Under the pieces are notes generated by a model. It saw nothing but the letters and a program-made list of their open reading frames with translations. It did not search any database and was not told the origin of the DNA. Made by a program: the position numbers and the translations under genes. A stretch of DNA of 11,683 nucleotides from a candidate division FCPU426 bacterium (lineage in GTDB: Bacteria; Oederibacteriota; JAAXVQ01; JAUVAV01). The DNA lies in contig JAUXBQ010000067.1 of assembly GCA_030619365.1 (NCBI GenBank), forward strand, positions 1 to 11,683, given 5' to 3'. Position 1 is the first letter of the stretch, and each line of letters starts with the position of its first letter. This document shows, piece by piece, positions 1 through 7,651 of this stretch.

Positions 1-3000
1 TCTTCTGGGATCAACTGCGGTTCTGGCGCCTTCTTTTAAGGCGTTTCTTAGCTTCTTTCTTCCTTCTTTGGTTCCAACAATATTCTTTGCATTTTCTGTG
101 CCTTTTGCTACTGCCTCATTTACCTTCTCCGCCTTCGGCCCCCAGCGCCTCGGATCCACCCAGGTTTTGGCCCCTTCTTTTAGGACAGCGCCTACGCGAG
201 GCCAGATGCCGGGCTTATCCCCAACATCAGCCGACGCCGCACCTACTTCACCCTCCCCCTCCTTCACCCACGCCCCATGCTCCCCTTCATTCGGGTCCCA
301 ATACCTCCCAGGCGGCGTGGGTATGCCCATTCGCGGAGGGCCGCGATCAAGGGGGCCTGTGTCCCAACCCGTCTGACCACCGCCGCCTGGCAGGGACGGG
401 TCAAGGCCCGCCCCTGCCCCCTGTGCCCCCCCTCCTACTAATCCTGTTGTCACATACATTCCTGGAGGCAGACCTGTATAATTCGCGACATCAATATCAT
501 TTCCCGCGTAGGCGCCGGAACCGAACCTTGCTTCCCGCAGGGCTTTTTGCACTTCCGCCCGCAGTTGGGGATCCACCTGGGCCAAATACTCATCCAACGG
601 GTTGAGGTAAAGGCCGCCGTCGTCTCCTTGATATCCCCCTAATTTATCCGCCCGGCCCTGGCCAGCCTGATAAACCGGTCCCCACAATAGGTTGAGCGAG
701 CCAAACAGCCGCGAGACCATGCTCACGACCGAAGTGAGATCCCCGCTTTGTATGGCTTCCCAGGCCTGCTCTCCAATTCCATAATATTCCTGCGCCTGCT
801 CATACCAGTCCCGCAGATCCCGGTACATGGCCAGCGCGTCCGCGTCTAAATACGCGCTCAGGTCATCGAACAGGTTGAGCAGAAAATCAGCGGAAAAAGT
901 GAAATCCTCGCCAAAAATCTGCGTGACCCGCTCCAGCGCGCTCTTGGCCGGCAGCCATTCCGGGGGCAGATAGCGGTCCAGCAAACCGCTGATCGTGTCC
1001 GTCCACTTTCCACTGACCAGTTCATCCAGCCAGCGCTGCGGACCGCCGGCCAAAATGTCAAAATATTCCTGGGCCTGGCCGTAGTACTCCTCCCAGCGGT
1101 CATTAGCCCATTGCAGCCCTCCTTCCACCAGGGTGGATAACCCGTCCTCCAGGGACCGCATGAATCCGTCGGCAGCCTGGTAAAAATCAAACTGGAACAA
1201 TTCGGAATTGAAAACATTCGCTATCTGATCCCACACGCCATCCATATCAAACCAACTGCCATCCAGGTCAAAGCGGAACTCAAACAGGCCTTCAAATAGA
1301 TTGCCCAATAGATCACCGGCTTTTTCAAACAAACCGCTTCCAAATGAAGTAAAGTTCAGAAAGGCCGCGCCCAAATCCACGTTGCAGGCCGCGGTGATAA
1401 AATCACGCAATCCATTAACCAACCCGCCCAGGAAAGCCTGCAAACCTTGATTAATCCCATCCCAGAGCGCCAGGACGCTGCCAGCCGACCCCAGCGAGCC
1501 TATGGCCTCGCGTAATTGCCCCAGAACCAGTTGCCCGGCATTCCCCACCTGCCCGAAACCCTGGGTCAACTGAAGCCCCAGGCTGGACAAGTTCAGAGGT
1601 TTTTTCCCGCTCAATTGGTCCCAGACTTGCCCAAACTGCTGGCTGAGATTTTCCAGGGACCGTATAAATCCCGTGTTGCGGATCATACATTCCAGGTCGA
1701 TCAACAAGGTGTCCAGGTGGCTGTTAATGATCCCAGGGAGCTCTTGCAGCAGGTTAAGCTGTTGCATCAGTTCCGAACCCATGAGCAGGTCTTTCAGGGG
1801 TCCGCTGACTGAATCGAGCAAGCCGGATATTTCGTGGCTCTCGAGTCCTATCTGTTGCAAGAGCTTGCCCAGGTCTCCCTTAAGCAGTTCTGTTTGCCCC
1901 AGGCTGATCGCCTGATCCAGGAGCGCCTCGGTTTTCTGCTTAAGCTGCCCTAGCTTTTCCACGCGCGCGTACACGCCCGTATTGGAAAGCCAGGTTTTGA
2001 GTTCCTGTCCGCCCTGGCCTGCCAGGATATCCAGATGCCCGGATAGATTGCCCAGTTTTTCGAGTTCTTTCAGAACCGGATTGGAATCCAGCAGTTTGTT
2101 AAAAATGTCCTGTTGAAATGACTGGAGCAATTCCTGATCAAGGCCGAACTGCGCCAGGTCAGACAAGTTGAAAGCCGGATCAAATGACCAGTGTCCGGGA
2201 TCCAACTGATGGGTCAAGGTTTTCCAGGCTGCCTGAAACTCTGAACCCAGAGATTCATATTTCTTGGCAATTAGTTCCACGACCATGGCCGCGTCCGCCC
2301 GCTGTATTTCGAGCAGTTGCCGGTCCAGGCCATCGTTGAATTGCGTTTTGATGTTTTGTAGTTTGTTTAGTTCCTTATGAATACTTGCCAAGGAGGAATT
2401 CAGGCCGAACCGGGTGGCAGCCCGGTCCAAGGCCAGGTTCGCAGTGGAGGATAGACCAATTTTCTCAAGTTCCTGCATGAATCCGGATTTGGCCAACTGG
2501 GAGTGAATTTCACTGATGTGCTGATCCAGCAGGGCCTCAGCTTCAAATCCCAGGAAAGCCACCTCGTCCAGCTTGCGCTGGACTTCAATACGGGCCGCCT
2601 GCTGGCGCATGAAGGAGGCGGCATTGTAAATGCTTGCCTGATAAAGCCGATTCACATCCACTAATCCCCGCAGGGCTTTCCCGATATCCGGAGGCGCCCG
2701 GCCAGACTGAACCAGCGACCCTGCCTGCGAGAACATATCCCCGGCCTGTCCCAGGGCCCGCCCTAAATTGTTCCAGGTTTGTGCCAGGTCCAGTGTGACG
2801 ATTTGTTTGGCAATGTCACGGGTGGTTATAGCGCCCGCTTTATTCAGCGCTCCCAAGGCCGCGCCATACTTATCCCCCAGTATTTTCCGGGACTCGGGCG
2901 GCAGTAGTTTGCGCAGGCCCTCCATCTGTCTGGCCGCTGATTCCAGGCCCGCGCAGTTGAGTTTCCACCCCTGGCTTTGCATATGCGCGGACAGAGATTT

Positions 3001-6000
3001 GTTCATCATCTCCGCCACCATGGTTACTTTTTCCCGGGATAATCCGAGTTTGGTTATTTCCCGATATAACCCCGTTTTTTCCCAGGCTTGCCGGGCCTGG
3101 CCGCGCAGCGCGTTTATCCTGGCTTGCATCAGGCTTTCCGCGCTCTTTACCTGGTCCAGCTTCCGTAAGTACTTGGACTGCAACGTGTGCTGAGCAAGCA
3201 GGTCCGCGTTGGTTTGTATGGTTGCGCGAGCGTCCTGTTGCGCGATTTTCATGGCCCCGGCCTTTTCCAGGCTCTTACCTGAAAACACGGCCGCCTTGAC
3301 CAGCATCTCGCACTGGTCTATTTGTTTTTCCAGCCGGCCGCTTTTTTTGGCAAGCGCGGCGATCCCGCTTCCCCCGGCAGACGCTTTACGCCGCACCTGT
3401 TGAACTTGCTCGTTCAGAGCGGGCAGCGACGTGTTAGCCAGCAACTGCTCCTGTTTCCGAGCCTCCCTGGCAAAGACTTTTCTGGCAGCGCGAATTTCCG
3501 TCAAGGCGTGTTGATATTCCCGAGGGGCGGCTCCGGATCCAGGAGATACAGAACCCTTGGTTTGTTCTCCAAGCTTTAACAAAACTCGCGCTGCCGCCGC
3601 TTTCACTGCATTTATCTTTTGCTGGCTTTCCCTGCCTGGCAGGTCGTTTGGCTCGCCTAATTTGTTCAGTAAAGCACTAAAACGGGAGGTTTCACCCCGC
3701 AGGCGTTGCCCAACATTTCGCTCCCAGGCATCCCACTCATCCTGGTTAAAGGTTTGGGCTGCGGCTTGGGCCCGGCTTTCCCATTTTTTCCAGGACGCCT
3801 GCAGCTCGTCCGCGCCTTTCCCTGGAATGGGTTTAATTTTCCGCAGAGTCTGAAGGTATTCTTTGGACTTGTTTTGCAGGGCTTTCATTTTTTTCCTGGC
3901 AAAAAACAATTGTTCATATTGCCGATTCCGCTCGTTGCTCCGGGCCAGGCTGCTTTCCATTTCCAACAGTTGTGTGTCCACACTTTTAATTACGAACAAA
4001 TTGTCCGCAAGCAAGGTCTGCTTGAGCACCTGGTCAGCCGCGGTCTGGCGAGCTAGACGCAAATCCAGGCCACCCTGGAGGTGATCGAGATGTTTTTCGA
4101 GATTGTTCAGAAAGACGCTTTGCCTGGCCGCGATTCGCCAAATATTTTGACTTTCCAGGGGCATTTGCTTCCCCAGTGTTTCCGGAACGAGTCCGGCCTC
4201 CCAGGCTGAGATGGTTTCCGGCAGAGTTTCCAGACGCGCGGCCCATTGACCCCAAGGCCAGGATGCGGTTTCACGCGCGTGAAAGGCGGCCGCGTCCGCC
4301 AGCTCACGGACCAGACCACGCCGGTCCTGCGAAAGCCCGGCCAGTTCCCACAGCCTGTTTTTCACCTCGCCCTGGTTTTTCAGAACTTCCGGATCCTTGG
4401 TATAATATTTTTTAAGAGCCTGTTCAGTCTCGCCGATGTCTCCCAGGACCAAAATATGCCGGCCAGCCCCTTCTAATTCACTTCCGGATCGTTCCCTGGC
4501 CGCTTGCCGGACTGCCGATCCATTAAACGTTTGCTTAAGCCTTTCCAGTTCCTGTAGAAGGTTCCCCGCCTGGCCGGACCGAATACTTCCCTGCAAATGC
4601 TTTTTTACTTCCGCGGAAAAACCATCCTGCAGCTCGGCTAAAGGCCGGGCTCCTTTTAGCTCGCCCGATTTTGTTTCCCCTCCGCCCTGGGCCCGTTTTT
4701 TTCCCAGCCGTTTTTGAACAGTCGAGAGTAACGCTTCGACAGGATCTATTTTTCGCATGAATTGTCCGGGATCCAGCTGGTGTTGTATGCTCCGCAATTC
4801 CCGGTCCAGGCGCTTTATGGACGCCCGGGCGAATAGTTGCATTTCCCCGGCCGCCGGCGCCTTGGTTACGGCCAGCAGGGCCTGCTGCACCCGGCCGGAA
4901 TTCCGGGCAATCGCATTCTTCAGAACTCGTTCCTGATACGCCAAGCGATCCAGGTAAATGAGATATTCCCCTCTGACCAGGGGTTTGGACTTCTGAGTTG
5001 CCAACTGTTGGGACAACCGGATAAAGGTTTGCTGTGCGGCCACCCACTGGGTATAGTCCCTGGCCGCGTTTTCCCGGCTTTGTTCCAGGGAGGGGACCTG
5101 GATTTCTTTGAGCATGGCCTCCAGTTGCGGGAGTGCTTCCTGGACCCGGATATATATTCCCGTGCCCTGAGGAATATGCTCATGAGCCTGGCGAAAACGG
5201 TGCGTATAGGTCTTTAAGCCGGATTGAAACCGGACCCTGGCCTGGTCCCGCGCGTAAGCTTCGGCTGTGGCATGCCAGGCGTTCCGGGTTTGGCGCATGC
5301 GCTCCAGTGCTGCTTTTAGTTCCAGGATTTGTCGGGAAGCATTTTGCAGGCCCTTGAGTTCCCGTATAATCCGGGAATACGCAAAACGTTGATACCGCTT
5401 TATTTCCCGTTGCGTTCGTTTATCCAGTCCCTGGTTGTGGTTTTCCGTCCAGGCCGTTTTTTGCCTGTCAAGTTCCCTGGCCAGCAATCCCAGATTGTTC
5501 AGCGAGGCTGACTGGCTTTGCTCCAGCGACCGCGCCCGGGACCGCACTAACCGGTCAAGTTGCAGCAGTATTTTTTGCGCGGGAGCCAAAGCAGCGTTTT
5601 TTATTTCCGCCAGCCATTTCCGGTTCTGATCCAAAATATTTTCCTGCAGCACTTGGACGGTTGCCAGCGGGATTTCCTGGAGATCATATACCCCGGGTGA
5701 TCCCAGAAAAGCCAGCAATTTTTCGCGGGTTTGCTTGGCTTGCGTTTCCAGCAATTTCACGAGTTCGTCAATTTTCCCGCTATCTTTTGTACCATCCGGC
5801 AGGCCGGCATCCGGTTCCGCTTGTTCCATTTCCCGGGCCGCGCGCTGAGTGACTTTTTCCCGCATCCGGTATATTCGTTTCGACCAGCGTGTCAAATCCC
5901 GGTTCGAATTTTCGGATTCAGATATTTTTTTAGTAACGGCCCGGAGCGCTTTTTGCTCAGCTTGCATTTGCCGGATCAGGCGCTGGTCTTTGTCCGTCAA

Positions 6001-6786
6001 AGGGAGCCGGTCCGGGAACATGAGATACTGTTCCACCTTTTGGACGATATTATTTTTTTCCTGGTCAATAGCCGAGAGTTGGTTTTTCATTTTTTGATCA
6101 AAGGAATAATTTCCGACCACTGCCAACGCGGCTTTCGCGCCTTGCAGCAGGTTCCGGCGTTTGCGGCGCAGGCGATTCAGATCGCGCAAGAAATCCGAAT
6201 CAGGCGAGAGATCACGCAAGACCTTTGAGCGCACGCCGGCCCTGGGCAGGGGCACGGCCAGGCAATAGGCCCACTTGGCCCAATGCCGTCCCTGGTGCGG
6301 CACGCCCAGGCCCACGACGCTTTCCACCGGCGCGCCGGGCAAATGCCCGGTTCGGGCTGTGGCCAGATAGTATTGGGCCACCAGCCCGCCGGTCCCCTTG
6401 GCAATCAGGTGGGCGCGCAAACCCTGCCGGCGCGCGGATTCCAGATCCACGATTTTCGCCAACTGCTCTGACTGGCTTTTCAATCCGGCCCGGCAATTGA
6501 ATTCCGGATGAAGCGCGAGATTAATAATGTCTTTTTCCGGAATGCCTTTGGCTTGTAATTTTTTCAGGGCTTTTTGAACTTGTTGGGGATTATCAAAAAT
6601 GTCGGGAATGAAAATTACCAGTTGGCGGAAATTGGGCTGACGGTCCCGCGAATTCTGCAGGGGCGAGGAGCCTGCCCGGCGTATGCCGGGGCCCTCGCCC
6701 CTGCAAGACCCCACAGACAGAAATTGGACGGGAAAAACCAGGACCAGCGATACCAATATGGAAAGAACACGGCGCAAGCGCTGCAT
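1..6786 (-). CDS. Giant exported protein with inactive lipase-like domain and long helical region (C-terminus beyond window)
   Basis: I read this frame codon by codon from 6786 to the window edge: 2,262 codons without a stop, so the gene continues to the left. The function is unknown. Residues 1-27 form a signal peptide (MQRLRRVL, then a hydrophobic run), and VGSC at 25-28 is a near-lipobox. Residues ~56-260 resemble the PGAP1/DUF676-type lipase fold: a LVIFIPD strand, HLIAKGTGGLVAQYYL (124-140) aligned to the usual HSMGG elbow, GVPHQG (161-166), DLSPDSDFLRDLN (192-204) and VVGN (223). The nucleophile serine is Gly131, so hydrolase activity is unlikely. Residues ~270-1740 are charged, Gln/Arg/Leu-rich helical or coiled-coil sequence. 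Residues ~1743-1900 are Gly/Phe-rich helices, followed by a Gly/Pro-rich tail from ~2043. I chose ATG 6786 because AGGA lies 8 nt upstream. ATG 6795 is possible but lacks a properly spaced ribosome-binding site. The upstream in-frame stop is near 6861. Possible roles are a giant adhesin, a polymorphic-toxin-like carrier or a periplasmic scaffold. The single-ORF call is firm; the role is not. Confidence 0.93.
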   Translation of the reverse strand, partial: MQRLRRVLSILVSLVLVFPVQFLSVGSCRGEGPGIRRAGSSPLQNSRDRQPNFRQLVIFIPDIFDNPQQVQKALKKLQAKGIPEKDIINLALHPEFNCRAGLKSQSEQLAKIVDLESARRQGLRAHLIAKGTGGLVAQYYLATARTGHLPGAPVESVVGLGVPHQGRHWAKWAYCLAVPLPRAGVRSKVLRDLSPDSDFLRDLNRLRRKRRNLLQGAKAALAVVGNYSFDQKMKNQLSAIDQEKNNIVQKVEQYLMFPDRLPLTDKDQRLIRQMQAEQKALRAVTKKISESENSNRDLTRWSKRIYRMREKVTQRAAREMEQAEPDAGLPDGTKDSGKIDELVKLLETQAKQTREKLLAFLGSPGVYDLQEIPLATVQVLQENILDQNRKWLAEIKNAALAPAQKILLQLDRLVRSRARSLEQSQSASLNNLGLLARELDRQKTAWTENHNQGLDKRTQREIKRYQRFAYSRIIRELKGLQNASRQILELKAALERMRQTRNAWHATAEAYARDQARVRFQSGLKTYTHRFRQAHEHIPQGTGIYIRVQEALPQLEAMLKEIQVPSLEQSRENAARDYTQWVAAQQTFIRLSQQLATQKSKPLVRGEYLIYLDRLAYQERVLKNAIARNSGRVQQALLAVTKAPAAGEMQLFARASIKRLDRELRSIQHQLDPGQFMRKIDPVEALLSTVQKRLGKKRAQGGGETKSGELKGARPLAELQDGFSAEVKKHLQGSIRSGQAGNLLQELERLKQTFNGSAVRQAARERSGSELEGAGRHILVLGDIGETEQALKKYYTKDPEVLKNQGEVKNRLWELAGLSQDRRGLVRELADAAAFHARETASWPWGQWAARLETLPETISAWEAGLVPETLGKQMPLESQNIWRIAARQSVFLNNLEKHLDHLQGGLDLRLARQTAADQVLKQTLLADNLFVIKSVDTQLLEMESSLARSNERNRQYEQLFFARKKMKALQNKSKEYLQTLRKIKPIPGKGADELQASWKKWESRAQAAAQTFNQDEWDAWERNVGQRLRGETSRFSALLNKLGEPNDLPGRESQQKINAVKAAAARVLLKLGEQTKGSVSPGSGAAPREYQHALTEIRAARKVFAREARKQEQLLANTSLPALNEQVQQVRRKASAGGSGIAALAKKSGRLEKQIDQCEMLVKAAVFSGKSLEKAGAMKIAQQDARATIQTNADLLAQHTLQSKYLRKLDQVKSAESLMQARINALRGQARQAWEKTGLYREITKLGLSREKVTMVAEMMNKSLSAHMQSQGWKLNCAGLESAARQMEGLRKLLPPESRKILGDKYGAALGALNKAGAITTRDIAKQIVTLDLAQTWNNLGRALGQAGDMFSQAGSLVQSGRAPPDIGKALRGLVDVNRLYQASIYNAASFMRQQAARIEVQRKLDEVAFLGFEAEALLDQHISEIHSQLAKSGFMQELEKIGLSSTANLALDRAATRFGLNSSLASIHKELNKLQNIKTQFNDGLDRQLLEIQRADAAMVVELIAKKYESLGSEFQAAWKTLTHQLDPGHWSFDPAFNLSDLAQFGLDQELLQSFQQDIFNKLLDSNPVLKELEKLGNLSGHLDILAGQGGQELKTWLSNTGVYARVEKLGQLKQKTEALLDQAISLGQTELLKGDLGKLLQQIGLESHEISGLLDSVSGPLKDLLMGSELMQQLNLLQELPGIINSHLDTLLIDLECMIRNTGFIRSLENLSQQFGQVWDQLSGKKPLNLSSLGLQLTQGFGQVGNAGQLVLGQLREAIGSLGSAGSVLALWDGINQGLQAFLGGLVNGLRDFITAACNVDLGAAFLNFTSFGSGLFEKAGDLLGNLFEGLFEFRFDLDGSWFDMDGVWDQIANVFNSELFQFDFYQAADGFMRSLEDGLSTLVEGGLQWANDRWEEYYGQAQEYFDILAGGPQRWLDELVSGKWTDTISGLLDRYLPPEWLPAKSALERVTQIFGEDFTFSADFLLNLFDDLSAYLDADALAMYRDLRDWYEQAQEYYGIGEQAWEAIQSGDLTSVVSMVSRLFGSLNLLWGPVYQAGQGRADKLGGYQGDDGGLYLNPLDEYLAQVDPQLRAEVQKALREARFGSGAYAGNDIDVANYTGLPPGMYVTTGLVGGGAQGAGAGLDPSLPGGGGQTGWDTGPLDRGPPRMGIPTPPGRYWDPNEGEHGAWVKEGEGEVGAASADVGDKPGIWPRVGAVLKEGAKTWVDPRRWGPKAEKVNEAVAKGTENAKNIVGTKEGRKKLRNALKEGARTAVDPRR
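6183..6621 (-). other. Degenerate alpha/beta-hydrolase (lipase-like) domain within the giant protein
   Basis: Approximate limits of the domain core, residues 56-202 of the giant protein. The order of motifs matches bacterial triacylglycerol lipase/PGAP1-like proteins: first strand LVIFIPD, nucleophile-elbow region LIAKGTGGLVAQYYL, GVPHQG (family GTPHxG), and SPDSDFLRDL (family APDSpFLreL). In the elbow the family HSMGG reads KGTGG, so the catalytic Ser is Gly131. I also see no clear Asp or His at the expected later places: the usual GDGVVP segment corresponds roughly to DRLPLTDKD (259-267). The domain is therefore best read as a non-catalytic hydrolase fold, perhaps a binding module. Confidence 0.75.
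6656..6705. repeat. In-frame inverted-repeat element inside the giant gene (copy A)
   Basis: Perfect 13-bp outer arms TGCAGGGGCGAGG (6656-6668) and CCTCGCCCCTGCA (6693-6705) enclose an inner 6-bp dyad CCCGGC-GTAT-GCCGGG (6675-6690). The element lies in the giant coding frame right after the signal peptide and encodes residues 28-44 without a stop. Its outer end supplies the TGC codon of the candidate lipobox cysteine. The outer-arm/inner-arm plan is the same as the copy at 6812-6854. Confidence 0.85.
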
Positions 6787-6811
6787 AACTGCCATCCTAT
6801 GGTTTTCCAAG

Positions 6812-6854
6812 TAGGGGCGAGGCTTGTCCGGCGAATGCCGGATACCTCGCCCTA
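6812..6854. repeat. Inverted-repeat element upstream of the giant gene (copy B)
   Basis: Outer arms TAGGGGCGAGG (6812-6822) and CCTCGCCCTA (6845-6854) differ by one base in the G/C run. They enclose the inner dyad TCCGGC-GAAT-GCCGGA (6827-6842). The same two-tier hairpin is found in copy A 107 bp away inside the gene. It lies between the antitoxin end and the giant gene start, so on the minus strand it would fold in the giant gene's leader. It may be a miniature transposable or REP-like element, or a leader structure. Confidence 0.75.
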
Positions 6855-6907
6855 TAATTTAGACAGATATCCCTCCATTTTCTTTTAAAAAAAACACTTG
6901 GGGCGAT

Positions 6908-7219
6908 TCAATCTGAGCGAGGCCGGCGGGCAGAACTGGATATTTTGAGTCGCATGCCGAAAACATTCAACAGGCTTATAATACTGCCTAATTCGGGATT
7001 GCCCTGTTTGGACATCATTTTATATAAGCTTACGCGATTGACCTTGGCTGCACGAGCCAATTTTGATAAATTTCCTTGCGCCACGGCCACATTCCTCAGA
7101 GCCAATAAAAACGCCTTTTTGTCTCCAGCTTCCAAAGCCGCGTTCAAGTAAGCAATCGCCAGACGTTTGTCTTTTAAATGGTGGATTAAATCGCGCTGAA
7201 AGCTTTGATAGGGTTTCAT
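6908..7219 (-). CDS. HTH antitoxin of a RelE/HigB-type toxin-antitoxin pair
   Basis: A 103-residue protein starting MKPYQSF. Residues 22-47 (IAYLNAALEAGD, then AFLLALRNVAVAQG) and the helix-turn-helix at ~50-70 (LSKLARAAKVNRVSLYKMMS), followed by KQGNPELGSIISLLNVFGMRL, match the small HTH antidote family usually found just downstream of HigB-like killer proteins. It would bind and neutralise the toxin and repress the shared promoter. The start at 7219 overlaps the toxin stop as ATGA, and AGGA lies 7 nt upstream. The longer frame to 7249 would only add out-of-frame toxin codons. Known family features are inferred from sequence similarity by eye. Confidence 0.88.
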   Translation of the reverse strand: MKPYQSFQRDLIHHLKDKRLAIAYLNAALEAGDKKAFLLALRNVAVAQGNLSKLARAAKVNRVSLYKMMSKQGNPELGSIISLLNVFGMRLKISSSARRPRSD

Positions 7220-7560
7220 TTCTTCATCCTTAGTTGATAATCTTCCCAAAACAAGCGGGCTTTCTTTATGTCTGGTTTTTGTGTCCCTTTAGATCCACCA
7301 CAGAGCAGAAGTACTATTTTTCTGCCTTGCCAACTGTAGTAAATCCGATATCCAGGGCCTTGATGGATCCGCAACTCTTGAATGCCGCTTCCCACTGACT
7401 TGGTGTCCCCAAAATTACCCATTCTCAAGCGATCCAGCCTCGCCAGGATGTAAGCCTGCAAATGAGTATTTGGCAAGGAATACAGCCACTTGTCAAAGGG
7501 CACTTGGCCTTGTACAGTTCTGTATTGAACAATTGATATTATGTGCTCGTTCCGCATCAT
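7216..7560 (-). CDS. RelE/ParE-superfamily toxin (HigB-like, Gp49-type addiction-module killer)
   Basis: A 114-residue protein. The family signature is clear: PFDKWLYSLP near residues 21-30, LDRLRMGNFGDTKSVGSGI (42-60), QELRIHQGPGYRIYY (61-75) and LLLCGGSKGTQKPDIKKA (84-101). Members of this family are ribosome-dependent mRNA nucleases or related killers, held in check by the HTH protein encoded next to them. Toxin-first order and the four-base ATGA overlap with the antitoxin indicate translational coupling. The start is uncertain: tandem ATG codons lie at 7560 and 7557, but the promoter -10 box ends at 7562, so the message would begin at about the second ATG (leaderless) or start further in. 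Confidence 0.88.
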   Translation of the reverse strand: MMRNEHIISIVQYRTVQGQVPFDKWLYSLPNTHLQAYILARLDRLRMGNFGDTKSVGSGIQELRIHQGPGYRIYYSWQGRKIVLLLCGGSKGTQKPDIKKARLFWEDYQLRMKK

Positions 7561-7561
7561 G

Positions 7562-7590
7562 ATTGTAGCCTATGGTTTACAGTATGTCAA
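7562..7590 (-). promoter_or_regulatory. Sigma-70-type promoter of the toxin-antitoxin operon
   Basis: On the minus strand, TTGACA (7590-7585) and TACAAT (7567-7562) are separated by exactly 17 bp, which is close to consensus. The predicted transcription start falls around 7555-7556, on the second of two tandem ATG codons. Confidence 0.75.
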
Positions 7591-7610
7591 ACCCTATCGT
7601 ATACCATAAG
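7569..7610. promoter_or_regulatory. Candidate autoregulatory operator flanking the toxin-antitoxin -35 box
   Basis: Half sites CCTATGGTTTAC (7569-7580) and GTATACCATAAG (7599-7610) are inverted repeats matching at 10 of 12 positions. They are 30 bp apart start to start, about three helical turns, and bracket the -35 box. HTH antitoxins typically repress their own promoter, so this is the likely binding site. Function is inferred. Confidence 0.5.
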
Positions 7611-7651
7611 ACCGGAAAGCTTACTTTTCCTTGCAAAATATTTCAGAAAAA

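Noticed and set aside
87..605. Plus-strand frame of 172 codons rich in Pro, Leu and Ser
   Set aside because: It is antisense to the Gly/Pro-rich tail of the giant gene. The proline content comes from complementary glycine codons.
858..1217. Minus-strand frame of 119 codons, and 74 codons at 2400-2624
   Set aside because: Both are out-of-frame readings within the continuous giant frame, with no ribosome-binding site.
4535..5047. Open minus-strand frame of 170 codons
   Set aside because: It lies in another frame of the same strand as the giant gene. Its Gly/Arg/Pro-rich composition is a typical shadow of GC-rich coding sequence.
5731..6228. Open plus-strand frame of 165 codons
   Set aside because: It is antisense to the giant gene, whose frame carries recognisable lipase motifs here. 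The plus-strand translation shows no domain and biased composition.
6866..6907. T-rich run after the antitoxin considered as a terminator
   Set aside because: A run of eight T residues is present on the minus strand, but no stable GC-rich hairpin precedes it.
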